A stretch of 53,974 bases of DNA from an uncultured Lachnospiraceae bacterium (lineage in GTDB: Bacteria > Bacillota > Clostridia > Lachnospirales > Lachnospiraceae). Each line of letters opens with the position of its first letter. Position 1 is the stretch's first letter. The notes beneath the pieces were generated by a model, which was not told the DNA's origin, did no database searches, and saw only the letters and a program-made list of their open reading frames with translations. The DNA is taken from the NCBI GenBank assembly GCA_902794825.1, contig CADBIU010000007.1:1-53974 (forward strand), given 5' to 3'. Both the position numbers and the translations under genes were made by a program. This document shows, in pieces, positions 39,567 through 48,556 of this stretch.

Positions 39567-41408
39567 ATGTCAGGACCTATAGCATTTATACTTGCGATGA
39601 TGATCAGCGCGGCTGTCGCAGTCGGGGACGCAGACTTCAGCGGTATCATCGAGGAAGCTGAAAGAATAGAGCAGGAAAGCAAAGAAAAAACTGAAGCGGC
39701 CGAGTATCTGATCGCGATTGATCCGGGACACCAGGAAAGAGGGAACTTCGGACAGGAGCCGATCGGTCCCGGCGCATCAGAAATGAAGACGAAAGTAGCC
39801 GGAGGAACAAAAGGCACATCGACCGGCGTTCCGGAATATCAGCTTACTCTGGATGTCAGCCTTAAACTGAGAGATATTCTTAAGGACAAGGGATACAGAG
39901 TCCTGATGATCCGGGAGACGAACGATGTGGATATAACAAACTCCGAGCGGGCGAAAATGGCCAATGAAGCGGATGCGGATGTATTTGTGAGGATACACGC
40001 CAACGGATCGGAGAGCTCTTCCGCAAACGGCGCAATGACGATCTGCCAGACTTCATCCAACCCTTATAACAGTGAACTCTATGAGAAATCCAGGAGTCTT
40101 TCACAGAAGGTGCTTGACGCCTATACAGAGGCAACCGGAATACGTAAGGAACGTGTCTGGGAAACCGATACTATGAGCGGGATCAACTGGTGCACAGTTC
40201 CGGTCACCATCATTGAAGTCGGATATATGACAAATCCGGAAGAAGATGAAAAAATGCAGGACCCGGACTTCCAGGAATTAATGGCGGAAGGGATCACTGA
40301 AGGGATAGAGAATTACTTGTCGGAGCAGGAGGAAGACGGCGGCACGGGAACAGACGAAGGAGTGGAAGCGTCTTCAGAAGAAGAGACTGCAGAAGAAGAG
40401 ACTTCAGTGGAATCGTCTTCAGAAGAATCGGCGTCAGAGGTAGAGATGCCTGAAACCGATTTATCCAGGGAAGGCGCATCAGAAGCCGCTTCCTCAGAAA
40501 CAGCCGTGTCGGATGAAGATGAGATCGAACCGACGGATGATAAGGAACCGGAGAGCGGCGGGGGAAAAACTGCGAATGAGAGGAAGATCACAGTTTACAC
40601 TGCACCGGCCTCAAAGACAGAGAGATCGGCAAAGGAGCTTGAAAAGATCGTGACGCAGACCGGCGATCACGTGATCAGACGCCGCGAATTGGAAAGATAT
40701 ATCAGAGCCGGCGTCAAAATGGTGAAATTGAAAAAGAGGCTTAATGAGGAGATCGATAAACTCGGAGGAAAGTGGTCGCTGTATTTAAAGCGGATGGACA
40801 CAAATCAGACTATCGGGATAAACGACGATGAGAAGATGGTCGCCGCGAGTCTGATCAAACTCTTTATCGCAGGAGAGTTCTATACTTTGGCCGAAGAGGG
40901 TGAACTCGACGCGGACAGCTTCCGCAGCAGTCCGGACCTGATGATCTCTGCCAGTGACAACGGAGCGGCTAATACCCTTATCAGCGCGTGTACGATGGAT
41001 AAGATCAATGAGTTCGCGCGGGAAAACGGATATGAGGAGACTGAGCTGAACCGCAGGATGCTGGAGTGGAACGGCACAGAAAACTATACTTCGGCCCGGG
41101 ACTGCGGGAAAATGCTCGAGAAGGTCCTAAAAGGAGAATATGTGAGCGAAGAGGCTTCGGAGCGGATCCTGGAGGACCTGCGAAGCCAGCAGAGGACTTC
41201 AAAGATCCCCGCAGGCGTGCCCAAAGAGGTCAAAACCGGCAATAAGACCGGCGAGCTGGATAATGTGGACAATGACGCGGCGATCATATGGGCCCCTGAT
41301 TGTACTTATATTCTGTGCATCATGAGCAGCGATACCGGCGGAAGGATCGCGGAGATCAGAAAACTCTCATCAATTGTATACGATGCAATTGGCGCTTCGG
41401 AGGATTAG
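39567..41408 (+). CDS. Secreted amidase fused to class A beta-lactamase-fold hydrolase
   Basis: 613 residues. A signal peptide or anchor (GPIAFILAMMISAAVAV) leads to N-acetylmuramoyl-L-alanine amidase type 3 (AIDPGHQE about 50-57, RIHANGS, IIEVGYMTNPE). A Glu/Ser-rich linker follows (about 250-350), then a penicillin-binding/class A beta-lactamase fold with SLIK (near 428), SDN (near 463) and KTG (near 559). The first part cuts the peptide from muramic acid; the second may hydrolyse or bind D-Ala peptides or beta-lactams. ATG 39567 has GGGAGG; the longer frame upstream lacks one. It is the first host gene after the prophage. Confidence 0.85.
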   Translation: MSGPIAFILAMMISAAVAVGDADFSGIIEEAERIEQESKEKTEAAEYLIAIDPGHQERGNFGQEPIGPGASEMKTKVAGGTKGTSTGVPEYQLTLDVSLKLRDILKDKGYRVLMIRETNDVDITNSERAKMANEADADVFVRIHANGSESSSANGAMTICQTSSNPYNSELYEKSRSLSQKVLDAYTEATGIRKERVWETDTMSGINWCTVPVTIIEVGYMTNPEEDEKMQDPDFQELMAEGITEGIENYLSEQEEDGGTGTDEGVEASSEEETAEEETSVESSSEESASEVEMPETDLSREGASEAASSETAVSDEDEIEPTDDKEPESGGGKTANERKITVYTAPASKTERSAKELEKIVTQTGDHVIRRRELERYIRAGVKMVKLKKRLNEEIDKLGGKWSLYLKRMDTNQTIGINDDEKMVAASLIKLFIAGEFYTLAEEGELDADSFRSSPDLMISASDNGAANTLISACTMDKINEFARENGYEETELNRRMLEWNGTENYTSARDCGKMLEKVLKGEYVSEEASERILEDLRSQQRTSKIPAGVPKEVKTGNKTGELDNVDNDAAIIWAPDCTYILCIMSSDTGGRIAEIRKLSSIVYDAIGASED

Positions 41409-41443
41409 TGAGTCATACCGGTATGCAAATAAAGCGCTGAAAT

Positions 41444-41451
41444 GCTATAAT
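41444..41451 (+). promoter_or_regulatory. Extended -10 upstream of sstT
   Basis: TGCTATAAT (TG at 41443-41444, TATAAT at 41446-41451) lies about 40 bp before the sstT start. No clear -35. Confidence 0.5.
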
Positions 41452-41488
41452 TGAAAACACTATTATTCAAAATTGAAGGGGGGACATC

Positions 41489-42725
41489 ATGGAATTTTTC
41501 AAGAATGCAGTTAAGAAGTATACCGATACCAGCCTGATACTCAGGATTGTGATCGGCCTTGTGATCGGTGCGATCCTTGGAATGACGTTAAAGAGCTGGA
41601 CCTGGGTGGGACTGCTCGGAACTCTGTTTGTGGGCGCGCTGCGCGCGATCGCGCCGATCCTCGTCTTTGTCCTGATCATCAGTGCGCTCAGCCGTACTGT
41701 TCTTTTATATGTTCAGTACATTTCTCGCTGCAGCGGCAGGTGTGACAGCCAGTTTCCTGTTCCCCGTGACATTGAAACTCGGCGAAGCGGCCCAGTCCGA
41801 TACTGTTCCTCAGAATGTCGGCGAGGTACTCCAGAATCTCCTTGTGAAAATGGTGGAGAACCCGGTGTCCGCGATCATTAACGGAAACTATATCGGAATC
41901 CTGTTCTGGGCTGTGGTCCTCGGAATCGCGTTTAAAAAGATCGCGGCCGCTGAGACCAGAACGATGCTCAAGGACGCGTCCGAGGCCGTTGCAATGGCGG
42001 TCAGAGGGGTCATCAATTTCGCCCCTTTCGGAATCTGCGGCCTGGTATTCAGCACGGTTTCCGAATACGGTCTGTCGGTGTTTAAGGATTACGGACGGCT
42101 CCTCGTGGTGCTCGTCGGCTGCATGATGTTCGTGGCACTTGTGATCGATCCTTTTATCGCTTTCCTGTTCATGAGAAGAAATCCTTATCCGCTGGTATTC
42201 AGATGCCTTAGAGAGAGCGGCATCACCGCATTCTTTACACGAAGCAGCGCGGCCAATATCCCGGTGAATATGGAACTGTGCGAGAAACTCGGCCTTGACA
42301 AGGATATGTATTCGGTATCCATTCCGCTGGGCGCGACGATCAACATGGACGGCGCGGCGATCACGATCACAGTAATGGCTCTGGCAGCCGCCAATACAGT
42401 TGGCGTTCATGTGGATATCCCCTCAGCGCTTTTCCTGAGCATCGTATCCACTTTGGCAGCCTGCGGCGCTTCCGGTGTTGCAGGCGGATCCCTTCTGCTG
42501 ATCCCCATGGCGTGCTCACTGTTCGGTATTTCCAATGACGTCGCAATGCAGGTCGTCGGCGTCGGATTTATCATCGGCGTGATCCAGGACAGCGTCGAGA
42601 CAATGCTCAACTCCTCCGGTGATGTCATGTTCGCGGCTACCGCTGAATACTCCACCTGGATCAAGGAAGGAAGAGAGGACGATCTTCCCACATTCCTGGG
42701 CGGAAAGAGAAAAGTTGAGGTCTGA
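41489..42725 (+). pseudogene. sstT: Sodium/serine-threonine symporter SstT, frameshifted
   Basis: Residues from the start ([31 protein letters not shown]) and from the second frame ([19 protein letters not shown] on to [43 protein letters not shown]) together make a normal SstT, a DAACS-type Na+ symporter. At about 41690 the reading frame changes and roughly ten residues of the connecting loop are missing, so a small out-of-frame deletion has occurred. Both halves cannot be made as one protein. A sequencing or assembly error is the alternative. The -10 at 41446 and AAGGGGGG before ATG are intact, so the loss looks recent. Confidence 0.82.
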
Positions 42726-42772
42726 TCACAAGGAAAACGTTGCGTATTGAACGAAGTTGCCTTATGATACAG

Positions 42773-42800
42773 TTGCAAAACGGAAATGTGTTGGTACAAA
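42773..42800 (+). promoter_or_regulatory. Candidate promoter of the purine genes
   Basis: TTGCAA (42773-42778), 16-bp spacer, TGG-TACAAA (-10 at 42795-42800). The rest of the 42726-42874 leader shows a possible hairpin (CCGGGG.. / ..TTCCCGG) but no recognisable riboswitch. Confidence 0.4.
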
Positions 42801-42874
42801 GTCTACAGTAGTTGGCCGTTTGCCGGGGATTCCGAGAGGAGTTCCCGGTGAACTTAACAGAGAGGAGAGATATT

Positions 42875-43594
42875 TTGGCAGACTTTGAGAAAATTCTGAG
42901 AGAAACAAGTTATCCGGGCCGCGGCATCATGATCGGAAGAACTGCCGACGGAACTAAGGCTGTGACCGCTTATTTCATCATGGGCAGAAGCGTCAACAGC
43001 CGCAACCGCATCTTCGTGGAAGACGGAGAGGGAATCCGCACAGAGGCTTTTGATCCTTCCAAGATGGAAGATCCCAGCCTTATCATCTATGCGCCCGTCC
43101 GTGTCTACGGCAACAAGACGATCGTGACAAACGGAGACCAGACGGATACGATCTACGAAGGTCTTGACAAGCAGTTCACGTTCGAGCAGTCACTCCGCTC
43201 AAGAGAGTTTGAGCCTGACGCTCCCAACTATACACCCAGGATTTCCGGCGTCATGCATGTGGAGAAGAACAGGTTTAACTACGCAATGTCCATTTTAAAG
43301 AGCGATCAGGGTGATCCTTCCTCCTGCCTCCGCTATACATTCGCGTATGAGAACCCTAAGGCCGGAGAGGGCCGTTTCATTTCCACCTATATGGGCGACG
43401 GCAATCCGCTTCCGAGTTTTGAAGGAGAGCCCAGGGCTCTGGAACTTGATGCGGCGTTCACAGAGAATATCGATGTTTTCACAGAGCGCGTTTGGAAAGC
43501 GCTCAACGAGGACAACAAAGTTTCCCTGTTTGTCCGCTTCATCGACATCGCTTCCGGGAACTATGAGACCAGGATCGTCAACAAGAATCAGTGA
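42875..43594 (+). CDS. IMP cyclohydrolase (PurO-like family)
   Basis: 239 residues, close to the stand-alone IMP cyclohydrolase family: SYPGRGIMIGRT, TAYFIMGRSVNSRNRIF, YAPVRVYGNKTIVTNGDQTD. It closes FAICAR to IMP, the last step of purine synthesis. TTG 42875 after GAGGAGAG is taken as start, since the protein then begins like its relatives; the open frame upstream has no ribosome site. The partner transformylase follows with a 4-bp frame overlap, so the two replace bifunctional PurH. Confidence 0.85.
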   Translation: MADFEKILRETSYPGRGIMIGRTADGTKAVTAYFIMGRSVNSRNRIFVEDGEGIRTEAFDPSKMEDPSLIIYAPVRVYGNKTIVTNGDQTDTIYEGLDKQFTFEQSLRSREFEPDAPNYTPRISGVMHVEKNRFNYAMSILKSDQGDPSSCLRYTFAYENPKAGEGRFISTYMGDGNPLPSFEGEPRALELDAAFTENIDVFTERVWKALNEDNKVSLFVRFIDIASGNYETRIVNKNQ

Positions 43595-43614
43595 GCAAGG
43601 AGAATAAGAACAGA

Positions 43615-44793
43615 ATGAAAGAAATGGAACTCAAATACGGATGCAATCCCAACCAGAAGCCGTCCCGCGTTTACATGGAAGACGGATCCGATCTCCCCTT
43701 CGAGGTCCTTTACGGAAGACCCGGATACATCAACCTTCTTGACGCGTTCAACGGATGGCAGCTTGTAAGCGAACTCAAAAAAGCGACCGGCAAAGTGGCC
43801 GCGACTTCTTTCAAGCATGTTTCTCCCGCAGGCGCAGCGATCGGACTTCCTCTTACGGATGTCGAGAAGAAGATCTACTGGGTAGAGGATATGGGAGAGC
43901 TGACTCCTATGGGCAGCGCCTATGCGCGTGCGCGCGGAGCGGACAGAATGTCTTCCTTCGGCGATTTCATTTCCCTTTCCGATACATGTGATGTCTGCAC
44001 AGCCAAGCTGGTTTCCCGGGAAGTTTCTGACGGAATCATCGCTCCCGACTATGAGCCGGAAGCTCTTGAGATCCTCAGAAAGAAGAAAAAAGGCAACTAC
44101 TGCGTTCTGAAGATCAACCCTGATTACAAGCCCGCCGCTCTGGAGAAAAAGCAGGTGTTCGGCATTACTTTCGAGCAGGGAAGAAATGAACTTGTCATCG
44201 ATGATGCTCTGTTCGCAAACATCGTAACAGAGAACAAAGAGCTTCCTCAGGCGGCCCGCGATGATATGGCGATCGCTCTGATCACTCTTAAGTATACACA
44301 GTCCAACTCTGTCTGTTATGTAAAAGGCGGTCAGGCAATCGGTATCGGCGCAGGACAGCAGTCCAGAATTCACTGCACAAGACTTGCGGGAAGCAAAGCG
44401 GACAACTGGTATCTCCGCCAGTCTCCTCAGGTTCTGGGCCTTCCCTTTAAAGAGGGGATCCGCAGAGCGGACAGAGACAACGCGATCGATCTGTACATGG
44501 GCGAGGACTATATGGACGTGCTTGCTGACGGCAAGTGGGAAGCGCTCTTTACTGAGAAGCCCGCAGTCTTCACCGCAGAGGAAAAGAGAGCATGGCTCGA
44601 TGGAAATACGGATGTTACTCTTGGTTCCGACGCATTCTTCCCCTTCGGAGACAACATTGAGAGAGCGTTCCGCAGCGGCGTGAAGTATGTCGCGCAGCCC
44701 GGCGGCAGTGTTAGAGATGACAATGTCATTGAGGCCTGCAACAGCCACAATATGGTGATGTGCTTTACAGGGATCCGCCTGTTCCACCATTGA
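43615..44793 (+). CDS. AICAR formyltransferase (stand-alone PurH transformylase)
   Basis: About 392 residues: LKYGCNPNQKPSRVYM near the start, SFKHVSPAGAAIGLPL, YARARGADRMSSFGDF, and QSRIHCTRLAGSKAD. It transfers a formyl group from 10-formyl-THF to AICAR, giving FAICAR for the neighbouring cyclohydrolase. An in-frame GTG at 43591 overlaps the previous stop, but AAGGAG (43596-43600) favours ATG 43615. Co-transcribed with the cyclohydrolase. Confidence 0.9.
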   Translation: MKEMELKYGCNPNQKPSRVYMEDGSDLPFEVLYGRPGYINLLDAFNGWQLVSELKKATGKVAATSFKHVSPAGAAIGLPLTDVEKKIYWVEDMGELTPMGSAYARARGADRMSSFGDFISLSDTCDVCTAKLVSREVSDGIIAPDYEPEALEILRKKKKGNYCVLKINPDYKPAALEKKQVFGITFEQGRNELVIDDALFANIVTENKELPQAARDDMAIALITLKYTQSNSVCYVKGGQAIGIGAGQQSRIHCTRLAGSKADNWYLRQSPQVLGLPFKEGIRRADRDNAIDLYMGEDYMDVLADGKWEALFTEKPAVFTAEEKRAWLDGNTDVTLGSDAFFPFGDNIERAFRSGVKYVAQPGGSVRDDNVIEACNSHNMVMCFTGIRLFHH

Positions 44794-44800
44794 TCTCAAA

Positions 44801-45550
44801 ATGCAGTTCAGAAGAACCCTGCCGGGTGCGGGAAGCACGGACTTTTACCTGACAGATCCGGAAAACGGAGGGCTCAGCATAGAACAGCAGGAATATGCGG
44901 CGGACCTTATAATAGCCTATCGGAGGAAGTATCCGGATCTGAAGATAAATGCGGTCTGGGACTTCGGAATGGAGGAGGCGGACCCGGTCCAAAGTGAAAA
45001 ATACGGCGTATTTGCGGATAACAGAGACAACGCTGTTTACAATGCTAAAATGCTGACTGTTTCCATAAACCATGCAAAAGTCAGAAATATGTCCTGCGAG
45101 ACAGACCCGGAACAGATCAGTGAGATCGAAGCGTATTATGCCGGGCTTTCTGATCTTGCTAAGCGGTATGCCGCAAGGCAGAAGGAGCTGCTTGCACAGG
45201 GAATTCCATGGCCGAAGACAGAGGGCATCATCAGAGAAGAGATGCAGATCGTGCCTTGCGCGGAGAATATGTTGTCCGCCGGCGATCTCTATTTTGCCGA
45301 TGTGCAGGCGATCCGCATGCTGGAGAACACAGAGAGTCTTAAGCGGCTCCTGATCCATGAGATAGGGCACATGCTCTCGGAAGAAACCGGTGCGGTTGCT
45401 CACAAAAAGATCCGGAAACTGTTCGGAAAATGCAGGGACGGCTTTGAGAATATTTACGAGTTTTGCGCGGAGTGTTTCATGGCGTCTGAACTCACGGACA
45501 GGATAAAACTTGCAAATGAATACAGAGAGACGCTGATGAGCGTGATGTAA
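44801..45550 (+). CDS. HEIGH-type zinc metallopeptidase-like protein
   Basis: 249 residues. LLIHEIGHMLSEET (about 185-198) is a standard HExxH zinc site, and a downstream Glu in FCAECFMASE may be the third ligand. There is no signal peptide, so it probably works in the cytoplasm. It starts 8 bp after the transformylase and ends at a terminator, so it is the last gene of the purine unit. I do not recognise a closer family; a function in purine control would be guesswork. Confidence 0.65.
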   Translation: MQFRRTLPGAGSTDFYLTDPENGGLSIEQQEYAADLIIAYRRKYPDLKINAVWDFGMEEADPVQSEKYGVFADNRDNAVYNAKMLTVSINHAKVRNMSCETDPEQISEIEAYYAGLSDLAKRYAARQKELLAQGIPWPKTEGIIREEMQIVPCAENMLSAGDLYFADVQAIRMLENTESLKRLLIHEIGHMLSEETGAVAHKKIRKLFGKCRDGFENIYEFCAECFMASELTDRIKLANEYRETLMSVM

Positions 45551-45554
45551 AAAT

Positions 45555-45585
45555 AAAGGGCTGTGACGGAAATCACAGCCCTTTT
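45555..45585. terminator. Bidirectional terminator between convergent genes
   Basis: AAAGGGCTGTGA (45555-45566) and TCACAGCCCTTTT (45573-45585) around a 6-nt loop; serves the purine unit from the left and the CBS gene from the right. Confidence 0.88.
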
Positions 45586-45593
45586 CATATTAT

Positions 45594-46007
45594 TCAGTCT
45601 TCTTTTATCATGTGGTTTCTGAGATATCGCATTACATCCCTTCTGGTTATGATTCCTATAAAGGCGCCGGTGTCGTCGATGACGGGAACGAAGTTCTGGA
45701 TGGTCACGGAATCCAGCAGATCCTCAATATCCGCGTCAGCCTTGACAGCGCCGTAATCTCTGCGCCTTGTGATAGACTTGAGGGGCCTGGTGCCTGCCTC
45801 TGCCAGAGTCTGGGAAGGATTGTTGTACAGTTCCCGCAGAATATCATCGTTCGCGAGAGTGCCTTCATACCTGCCCGTGATTTCGTTGATCACGGGGACA
45901 GTTGTGAAGCGGTACTTCAGCATCTTCTTCGCCGCCTCGCCTACAGTATCGGAACTGTGGACATATCCGACGTCAACTTTGGGTGTCAGAAAAAACAATA
46001 TATTCAT
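45594..46007 (-). CDS. CBS domain protein
   Basis: 137 residues, a tandem pair of CBS motifs (DTVGEAAKKMLKYRFTTVPV; VTIQNFVPVIDDTGAFIGII ending in TRRDVMRYL). CBS pairs bind adenine nucleotides or SAM and act as energy sensors. There is no attached enzyme domain, so it probably regulates another protein. Downstream of the DJ-1 gene on the same strand, 15 bp apart. Confidence 0.85.
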   Translation of the reverse strand: MNILFFLTPKVDVGYVHSSDTVGEAAKKMLKYRFTTVPVINEITGRYEGTLANDDILRELYNNPSQTLAEAGTRPLKSITRRRDYGAVKADADIEDLLDSVTIQNFVPVIDDTGAFIGIITRRDVMRYLRNHMIKED

Positions 46008-46022
46008 AAATCAGCCTTTCTG

Positions 46023-46598
46023 TTATTGATAGTAAAGTATATTCTTTCCGAGTTTGTCCGCGGCTTCACGGCCCTGGCAATACTCCACGATGGCCAGTGC
46101 AAACGGAATAGCGGTACCCATTGCACGGCTTGTGATGATATTCCCGGAAGTGACAGATTTTTCCTTTACAAGTTCGGCGCCATTGTCGAGAAGGAGCTGC
46201 TCGACGGTAGGGTTGCAGGCGGCTCTGATACCGCTGAGCAGTCCCAGATCCGCAAAGATCGAGGGAGCGGCGCAGATCGCGGCGATCAGTTTCCCTTCTC
46301 TGTGGAAGCGGACTACCTGCTTCATCAGCGGCGCGCAGGCTCTGAGATTAGGAGTTCCGGGAACGCCTCCGGGAAGGATGAGCATATCATATTCATCAAA
46401 GTTCAGATGATCGATCGCGGTATCGGCGACGACGGTCACATTGTGGGAAGTGACAACTACCGGAGTGCTGTTCACAGAAACCTTAGTGCAGGGAATACCT
46501 GCGCGGAAGAGAACATCGGCAACGGTCAGAGCTTCGATCGTCTCGCAGCCATTCGCGAGAAAGAGGGCGGCTTTGTGTTCAGATACATTATTAGACAT
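46023..46598 (-). CDS. DJ-1/PfpI family protein
   Basis: 191 residues with LFLANGCETIEAL (Glu of the site), DMLILPGGVPGT and the nucleophile Cys in LIAAICAAPSI. DJ-1/ThiJ members act as deglycase/chaperone or in thiamine and stress-linked roles. ATG 46598 follows AAGGAG; a longer upstream frame has no ribosome site. Pairs with the CBS gene in one unit. Confidence 0.88.
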   Translation of the reverse strand: MSNNVSEHKAALFLANGCETIEALTVADVLFRAGIPCTKVSVNSTPVVVTSHNVTVVADTAIDHLNFDEYDMLILPGGVPGTPNLRACAPLMKQVVRFHREGKLIAAICAAPSIFADLGLLSGIRAACNPTVEQLLLDNGAELVKEKSVTSGNIITSRAMGTAIPFALAIVEYCQGREAADKLGKNILYYQ

Positions 46599-46751
46599 GA
46601 TTGTTGTCTCCTTAAAACAGATAAATGATCGGATAATGAGAGCGGGATCCGGACAGTTCCGGTCGCGCTTTTTTGACATTCTCATTATAAGGGATAAAAG
46701 AAAGAAATGTGTGAATTTGTGATGAAAGTTCTATAAAAACGGCGGCGCTTT

Positions 46752-46760
46752 TGGTACAAT
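46752..46760 (+). promoter_or_regulatory. Extended -10 of the hydrogenase-like gene
   Basis: TGGTACAAT, the same nonamer as before the amylase gene (91-99), about 113 bp upstream of the ATG. No -35 recognised. The remaining 46686-46872 gap shows nothing else. Confidence 0.5.
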
Positions 46761-46872
46761 ATGTTTAGTTAAAATTGTGACACTGTTTATCCGCATATGG
46801 GCAGAAACGGAAAACAGACCGCATTAGCTCGGTGTATATCTACAGTACAGAGAGTGTCGAAAGGAGAATAGA

Positions 46873-48375
46873 ATGGTAACCAATGATGCTACACTGGTGC
46901 GTCTTAAGCACAAGATCATGGAGGAAACTGCTAAACTGGCATGGGAAGGCAAACTCGACGAAGAGCATAAGGAGAAACTGATCTATCAGATCATTCCGGG
47001 TCCCATGGCGACATACCGCTGCTGTGTATACAAAGAGAGAGAACTTGTTAAGCAGAGGATCAGACTTTCTCTCGCACAGTGTCCTGACGGAATTTCCCAG
47101 TCTGAGAATATTGTACAGGTCATCCGCCCTGCATGTGAGGAATGTCCTCTGTCCGCTTATACTGTAACGGATAACTGCCGTCTGTGCATGGGCAAGGCAT
47201 GTATCAATTCCTGTAAGTTCGGCGCGATCTCGATCGGTGAGCGCAGAACTCATATCGATCCCAATAAGTGCAAAGAGTGCGGCATGTGCGCGAAGGCCTG
47301 CCCTTACGGCGCGATCGCTCATCTTGTACGTCCCTGCAAGAAGGCCTGCCCTGTCGGCGCGATCACTTATGATGACAACGGCATCTGCGTCATCGACGAG
47401 AGCAAGTGCATCCAGTGCGGTCACTGCATCCACTCCTGTCCTTTCGGCGCGATCGGATCCAAGACCTATCTGGTGGACATCATCAATGATATCCGCGCGG
47501 GCAAGGAAGTCATCGCCATGGTCGCTCCCGCTACAGAGGGACAGTTCGGCGGAGATATCACAATGAAGTCCATCAAGGAAGCTTTCCTCAAGATGGGATT
47601 TGCCGATATGATCGAAGTCGGTCTGGGCGGCGATATGACAGCGGCTTATGAGTCCATAGAATGGTATGAGGCCAAGGAAGAAGGCAAGAAGATGACCACT
47701 TCCTGCTGCCCCGCTTTCATGAACATGATCAAGAAGCACTTCCCCAAGCAGTACGAGGAGAATGTATCCGCTACGGTTTCTCCTATGTGCGCGATCTCCA
47801 GATATCTTAAGGCAACACGCCCCGGCTGTGTGACAGTATTCCTCGGCCCCTGCATCGCTAAGAAGTCTGAGGCGGCTGACAAGAGCATTCCGGGCAACGC
47901 CGATTATGTTATCACTTACGGTGAGTTCCGCGCGCTCATGCGCTCCAAGGGAATCCAGGTTGAATCGGATGACAACTCCTATCAGGAATCCTCGATCTGG
48001 GGCAAACGCTTCGCTACATCCGGCGGCGTAGCGAACGCGGTTCTCGAGTGCATGCACGAGAGAGGACAGGATACTTCTCATATCACCTATGTACAGGTCG
48101 CGGGCGGCACAGAGTGCAAGACAACTCTGACAATGCTCAAGGCCGGACGCCTGAAGGAAGACTTTGTAGAAGGCATGATCTGCGAGGGCGGCTGCGTAGG
48201 CGGACCTTCCAAGCATAAGACAGAGATGGAGATCAAGAGAGCCAGAGAAGGCCTTCTCAAGCAGGCGGACGGCCGCAAGGTCCTCGAGAACCTCAAGTCT
48301 TATCCTATGGACAAGTTCTCCATGTACCGCGACGGCCACATGGACGAAACCTGCAAGGTCGAGATCAACGGCTGA
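46873..48375 (+). CDS. Monomeric [FeFe]-hydrogenase-like iron-sulfur protein
   Basis: 500 residues. The N-terminal half bears many Cys clusters, among them two 4Fe-4S ferredoxin motifs (CKECGMCAKACPYGAI and CIQCGHCIHSCPFGAI). The C-terminal half has H-cluster-type signatures: TTSCCPAF (near 276-283), GPCIAKKSE (near 325-333), MICEGGCVGGP (near 435-445). The TSCCP and PC.AKK forms recall the less-studied group B enzymes rather than classic HydA. It may make, use or sense H2. AAAGGAG precedes ATG; single-gene unit ending at the 48437 hairpin. Confidence 0.85.
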   Translation: MVTNDATLVRLKHKIMEETAKLAWEGKLDEEHKEKLIYQIIPGPMATYRCCVYKERELVKQRIRLSLAQCPDGISQSENIVQVIRPACEECPLSAYTVTDNCRLCMGKACINSCKFGAISIGERRTHIDPNKCKECGMCAKACPYGAIAHLVRPCKKACPVGAITYDDNGICVIDESKCIQCGHCIHSCPFGAIGSKTYLVDIINDIRAGKEVIAMVAPATEGQFGGDITMKSIKEAFLKMGFADMIEVGLGGDMTAAYESIEWYEAKEEGKKMTTSCCPAFMNMIKKHFPKQYEENVSATVSPMCAISRYLKATRPGCVTVFLGPCIAKKSEAADKSIPGNADYVITYGEFRALMRSKGIQVESDDNSYQESSIWGKRFATSGGVANAVLECMHERGQDTSHITYVQVAGGTECKTTLTMLKAGRLKEDFVEGMICEGGCVGGPSKHKTEMEIKRAREGLLKQADGRKVLENLKSYPMDKFSMYRDGHMDETCKVEING

Positions 48376-48436
48376 GCATGGCTATGAGCGGAGAGGCTTT
48401 TAGGGAGCCTGCCGCGACAGATGAATGATTTTGAAA

Positions 48437-48494
48437 AAGAGGCTGTGAAGAAAAGAGTTTGACATTAAACTCATTCTTCACAGCCTTTCTTTTT
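48437..48494 (+). terminator. Long hairpin terminator
   Basis: AGGCTGTGAAGAA (48440-48452) pairs with TTCTTCACAGCCT (48474-48486), extended by GAGTTT/AAACTC, followed by TTCTTTTT. Confidence 0.88.
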
Positions 48495-48505
48495 CGTAAT
48501 CTGAA

Positions 48506-48514
48506 TGCTATAAT
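48506..48514 (+). promoter_or_regulatory. Extended -10 upstream of ispF
   Basis: TGCTATAAT at 48506-48514, about 43 bp before the ispF start and just after the previous terminator. A TTGACA at 48458-48463 is too far away and lies in the terminator loop. Confidence 0.6.
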
Positions 48515-48556
48515 AATATGCCGTAACAGATGTTTTAAATGAGAATGAGGATTATT

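Noticed and set aside
42726-42874. Riboswitch before the purine genes
   Set aside because: No conserved purine, PRPP or ZTP core sequence could be recognised; only a weak hairpin is visible.
43588-44838. 416-codon minus-strand frame opposite the AICAR formyltransferase gene
   Set aside because: The plus-strand gene is unmistakable by motifs; antisense frame is a composition effect.
46840-48339. 499-codon minus-strand frame opposite the hydrogenase-like gene
   Set aside because: The plus strand has clear iron-sulfur motifs, ribosome site and promoter; the minus frame is a codon-bias shadow.
48458-48463. TTGACA as -35 of ispF
   Set aside because: It is more than 40 bp from the -10 and lies in the loop of the preceding terminator.
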